From a candidate division TA06 bacterium SM23_40 (GTDB taxonomy: Bacteria > LJUI01 > SM1-40): 7,517 bases of DNA. The stretch covers positions 1 through 7,517 of the forward strand of contig LJUI01000125.1 of assembly GCA_001303705.1 (NCBI GenBank). The letters are read 5' to 3'. A program made the translations under genes and the position numbers. The notes beneath the pieces were generated by a model, which saw nothing but the letters and a program-made list of their open reading frames with translations, had not been told where the DNA came from and made no database searches. Below, in pieces: positions 5,220 to 7,517 of this stretch. Every line of letters starts with the position of its first letter. Position 1 is the stretch's first letter.

Positions 5220-6509
5220 CTACTTCCGACACACCACGATCCGGGCGGCCAGGGCAGCAGCCGCGCTCGCCTGGCAGACCGACTCCGGGATATCCGCCGG
5301 CCCGCGGCAGAATCCGCAGGCGAAGATGCCCTCCACACTCGTCTCCTCACCAGAGCGGCCATTGCCTCTGATGAACCCGTGCTCATCCACCTCCAGGGTC
5401 AATAGACGCGCGATCTCGGCCGTTCCCCTGCTGGGGACCGCCGCGGTCGCCAGAACGACGAGATCGACCGTGAGGCTGGAGACGGCGCCCGTCCTTGTGT
5501 CTTCAAACCAGAGCACAGGGTTGTGCTCGTCGTCTTCCGTGATCTCGGCCACTCTGCCTCGTATGTACTCTATCCCGTAGTCCTCCTCCCCCCGGATCTG
5601 GTACCGCTGGAACCACTTACCGGCATTGCGAAAATCAGTATGGAATATGTATGACATCGACTTCGGATCGTGCTCCCGCGCCAGCATCGCATCCTTGATC
5701 GAACACATGCAGCAGATACTCGAACAGTAGTTGCAGTAGCGCGTATCACGCGATCCGACACACTGGACGTACCCGACCCGCTCAGCCAGCTTCCCATCAG
5801 AGGGGCGGAGAAGGTGTCCCTGGGTCGGGCCGGTGGCATTGATGAGCCGCTCATACTCCAGGCCCGTGATCACGTTGGGGATCCGTCCGTACCCATACTC
5901 AACGAGCTGCGAGGGATCGAACAGATCGAGACCGGTGGCAACAACGATGGCGCCCACATCGAGCTCGACATCTCTCTCCGACTGCTCGAAGTCAATGGCC
6001 TCCCTCTCACAGACCCGTTCGCAGACACGGCACTTCCCTTTTTCGAAATATATGCATGCGTCAGGGTCGATTGTCATTACTGCCGGGATTCCCTGGGCGA
6101 AGTAGAGGTAGATGGCGCGCCGCTCCCGGAGCGTCATATCGAACTCGTCCGGAACCTTCTTGGGACACTTCTCGACGCAGAGGCCGCAGGCGGTACAGCG
6201 TTCTTCATCGACGTACCGCGCGCGCCGGCGCACCTTCACCCTGAAGTCACCGACTGATCCCGACACGTCGATGACATCGCTGTAGGCGAGGAGCTCAATC
6301 CTGGGATGCCGACCGGCATCCAACATCTTCGGCGCCAGGATTCATATCGAGCAGTCGTTCGTGGGAAAGGTCTTGTCGAGCTGGGACATCCGCCCGCCGA
6401 TACTCGGCTTCGATTCGACGAGGTGGACGTCGATCCCCATCTCGGCAAGATCGAGCGACGCCTGAATTCCGGCGATTCCGCCGCCTATCACCAGCACACC
6501 CTTACCCAT
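5220..6509 (-). CDS. hdrA: Short HdrA flavoprotein, selenoprotein (Sec56)
   Basis: Read through UGA at codon 56, the gene is 429 codons from ATG 6509-6507 (AGAGGA 8 nt upstream) to TAG 5222-5220. Residues 5-12 begin the Rossmann FAD-binding strand ([10 protein letters not shown]). [14 protein letters not shown] at 48-61 is the signature HdrA motif with Sec in place of its second cysteine. Two [4Fe-4S] sites follow: Cys105/108/111/115 ([12 protein letters not shown]) and Cys152/160/163/167, separated by [12 protein letters not shown], typical of HdrA. CVGSR at 250 with [10 protein letters not shown] to 267 is the HdrA cluster motif, and the FAD domain closes with [16 protein letters not shown]. 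It lacks both the N-terminal HdrA domain (about 140 aa) and the C-terminal ferredoxin; the next gene has both. Family role: HdrA holds the bifurcating FAD of Hdr complexes. The gene follows the HdrD-like gene by 38 nt, so the two are probably cotranscribed. Conventional calling would start at ATG 6326 and lose the FAD-binding motif. Confidence 0.92.
6298..6344 (-). promoter_or_regulatory. Bacterial-type SECIS hairpin of hdrA
   Basis: Directly after the UGA, ATCCTG pairs with CAGGAT (6 bp). A 14-nt bulge on the 5' side is followed by GGATGCC pairing with GGCATCC (7 bp, perfect) around the 4-nt loop GGTC. The loop begins 28 nt after the UGA, and its first two bases are GG. Spacing and loop composition fit the bacterial SECIS model, and the plan (lower stem, 5' bulge, upper stem, G-start loop) is the same as in mvhD. 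Folding was judged by eye. Confidence 0.8.
6342..6344 (-). other. UGA selenocysteine codon, hdrA codon 56
   Basis: In-frame TGA within NDCSI-x-ILAPK, where HdrA has NDCxxC followed by a short hydrophobic stretch and P-K. Selenocysteine in HdrA is established in Methanococcales and reported in some sulfate reducers. The frame and homology are intact for 55 codons before it and 373 after. Confidence 0.92.
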
Positions 6510-6517
6510 CAATCATA

Positions 6518-6523
6518 TCCTCT
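6518..6523 (-). promoter_or_regulatory. Ribosome binding site for the Sec-containing hdrA
   Basis: AGAGGA is 8 nt before ATG 6509-6507, supporting initiation 55 codons upstream of the UGA. A four-codon out-of-frame ATG (6516-6514, MIDG then stop) overlaps the start and is probably not meaningful. Confidence 0.65.
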
Positions 6524-6547
6524 ACGTGCGTACCGCTCCTTCCCGAC

Positions 6548-7517
6548 TCAGCCCTCCTTCAGGGCCTCGGCCAACAGACTGAGAAGATCCTGCATCTCGA
6601 TCTTCACGTCTGTGTCATCATTCCGCAACGCACATGAAAGATGTATCCGACACTTGGGGCAGGCAGTGATGAGATGTTCGGCTCCGGATGCCCCTGCCTG
6701 CCGCAGCCTCTCTACCTGGATCGCCTTGTTGGCCGCCGTGCAGTTCATCCATCCGCTCGATCCGCAGCAGATCGCATTCTCCATCGTCTCCTTCATCTCG
6801 ACGAGCTCGACCTCCGGCAACGCACGGATGAGCTCCCGCGGCTGCTCGTACACCCCCGAGAATCTCCCCAGCCGACACGGATCCTGGTATGTGACGATCC
6901 GGGGTGTCGGGCTGAATTCGAGACGCCCCTCCCTAACGGCCTCGACGAGCAGGTCGAAGATGTGGACGACCTCGACACCCAGGTCCCCGAGCTGCTCGGG
7001 ATACACCGCCTTGAGCATGTGATAGCACTCGGGACAGGATACGACGACCCTGCGCGCACCCGAGCTCCGGATGAAGTCGAGATTGCGGCGACCCAGTTCA
7101 CGAAACGTTTCGACATCCCCTGCCCAGAAGGGATCGTGCCCGCAACACCGCTCCTCATTGGAGACGATGGGCTGAATGCCGAGATGATTGAGGAGACGCA
7201 CAGTATCTCGCGCCGCCCCGGTCAGGCTTATCGACAGATCCTCGAAGATGGTATCGAAGTACGGAGCACACCCGACGAAGTAGAGATATTCCCCCTCAGT
7301 TGCCGTCTGCAACGTGTCGTCGATCCAGTCGAGTCTCCTCTGATCCAGGCCCCAGCCCTGGATCTCCATCATGTCCAGAACCACGCGCCCATGGGTATGG
7401 ACAGGGGCGCTCTCTCTGGCCGCCGACTCGACGCGCATCAGCCTCATGAACTCCGTGAACCCTACGCCTGCCGGGCAGCGGCCCTCGCAGGCCCGGCAGG
7501 TGAGGCAGGACCAGAGA
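6548..7517 (-). CDS. HdrD-like iron-sulfur protein with two CCG domains, 5'-truncated by window edge
   Basis: The frame is open to the right edge, giving 322 visible residues ending at TGA 6550-6548. The fragment starts inside a ferredoxin region: SCLTCRACEGRCPAG (Cys4/7/10/14), the last [4Fe-4S] motif of HdrC- or HdrD-type proteins. Two CCG domains follow. The first has Cys, 40 residues, CC (ERCCGHD), 35 residues, CPEC. The second has Cys (DPCRLGR), 35 residues, CC (AICCGSSG), 34 residues, CPKC. In HdrB/HdrD such domains bind the noncubane [4Fe-4S] clusters that cleave the heterodisulfide. The substrate here is unknown: bacterial relatives include BamD of benzoyl-CoA reductase complexes and GlpC/lactate-oxidation proteins. 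The internal ATG at 7447 is not the start, because the ferredoxin motif lies upstream of it. Whether a further ferredoxin motif or membrane segment precedes it cannot be seen. Confidence 0.9.
   Translation of the reverse strand, partial: LWSCLTCRACEGRCPAGVGFTEFMRLMRVESAARESAPVHTHGRVVLDMMEIQGWGLDQRRLDWIDDTLQTATEGEYLYFVGCAPYFDTIFEDLSISLTGAARDTVRLLNHLGIQPIVSNEERCCGHDPFWAGDVETFRELGRRNLDFIRSSGARRVVVSCPECYHMLKAVYPEQLGDLGVEVVHIFDLLVEAVREGRLEFSPTPRIVTYQDPCRLGRFSGVYEQPRELIRALPEVELVEMKETMENAICCGSSGWMNCTAANKAIQVERLRQAGASGAEHLITACPKCRIHLSCALRNDDTDVKIEMQDLLSLLAEALKEG

Noticed and set aside
5220-5222. TAG of the short HdrA as pyrrolysine read-through into the next gene
   Set aside because: The frame after TAG runs only to another stop before 5125, shows no HdrA similarity and is not in frame with the next start. 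The HdrA FAD domain is complete at this point.
4562-5371. Plus-strand open frame of about 269 codons
   Set aside because: It is a shadow of the long HdrA gene. The minus-strand frame has clear HdrA motifs throughout, while this one has none and crosses a gene boundary.
6342-6344. TGA in hdrA as a nonsense mutation making a pseudogene
   Set aside because: It sits precisely on the family Cys/Sec position, is followed by a SECIS-like hairpin, flanking homology is intact, and mvhD shows the same arrangement.
6306-7022. Plus-strand open frame of about 238 codons
   Set aside because: It lies opposite the HdrD-like gene and the hdrA start, is rich in Ser/Arg/Thr/Pro as expected for the reverse of a G+C-rich gene, and has no recognisable motif.

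Overview
The window is a G+C-rich stretch in which every supported gene lies on the minus strand. All six genes encode iron-sulfur/flavin electron-transfer proteins of the heterodisulfide reductase (Hdr) family. Two of them, an HdrA and an MvhD, are selenoproteins: each has an in-frame UGA exactly where the family has a conserved cysteine. Each UGA is followed immediately by a hairpin with bacterial-type SECIS geometry (apical loop 23-27 nt after the UGA, G in the first two loop bases). Because archaeal SECIS elements usually sit in untranslated regions, I infer a selenocysteine-using anaerobic bacterium that carries archaeal-looking Hdr modules; Desulfobacterota or Chloroflexota are plausible. 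A methanogen- or ANME-related archaeon is less likely but not excluded.

Layout in the direction of transcription (right to left): (1) 7517-6548, 5'-truncated HdrD-like protein with a 4Fe-4S motif and two CCG domains; (2) 6509-5220, short HdrA with Sec at residue 56; (3) 5125-3446, long HdrA-like protein with the N-terminal HdrA domain and a C-terminal 2x[4Fe-4S] ferredoxin; (4) 3445-3001, a gene-free spacer of 445 bp filled with repeats; (5) 3000-2206, MvhD with Sec at residue 12 and a C-terminal winged-helix-like region; (6) 2216-516, first half of an HdrA fused to a GltD/NfnB-like NAD(P)H:flavin module; (7) 505-1, the matching second half of that HdrA, running off the left edge.

How the parts may work together (inference): the GltD-like module would exchange electrons with NAD(P)H. 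HdrA flavins could bifurcate or confurcate them, MvhD would act as the connecting [2Fe-2S] protein, and the CCG protein would act at a disulfide-like or other terminal site. No hydrogenase, formate dehydrogenase or benzoyl-CoA reductase subunit is visible in the window. The HdrD-like/HdrA/MvhD set resembles the BamD-BamE-BamF part of class II benzoyl-CoA reductase complexes and the Qmo/Hdr modules of sulfate reducers, so the physiological partner must be sought outside the window.

The main points are the two UGA-recoded genes, which standard gene calling would shorten at their 5' ends; their SECIS-like hairpins; the HdrA divided over two genes by an inserted NAD(P)H module; the complementary domain content of the two other HdrAs; and the repeat cluster between the two gene groups.
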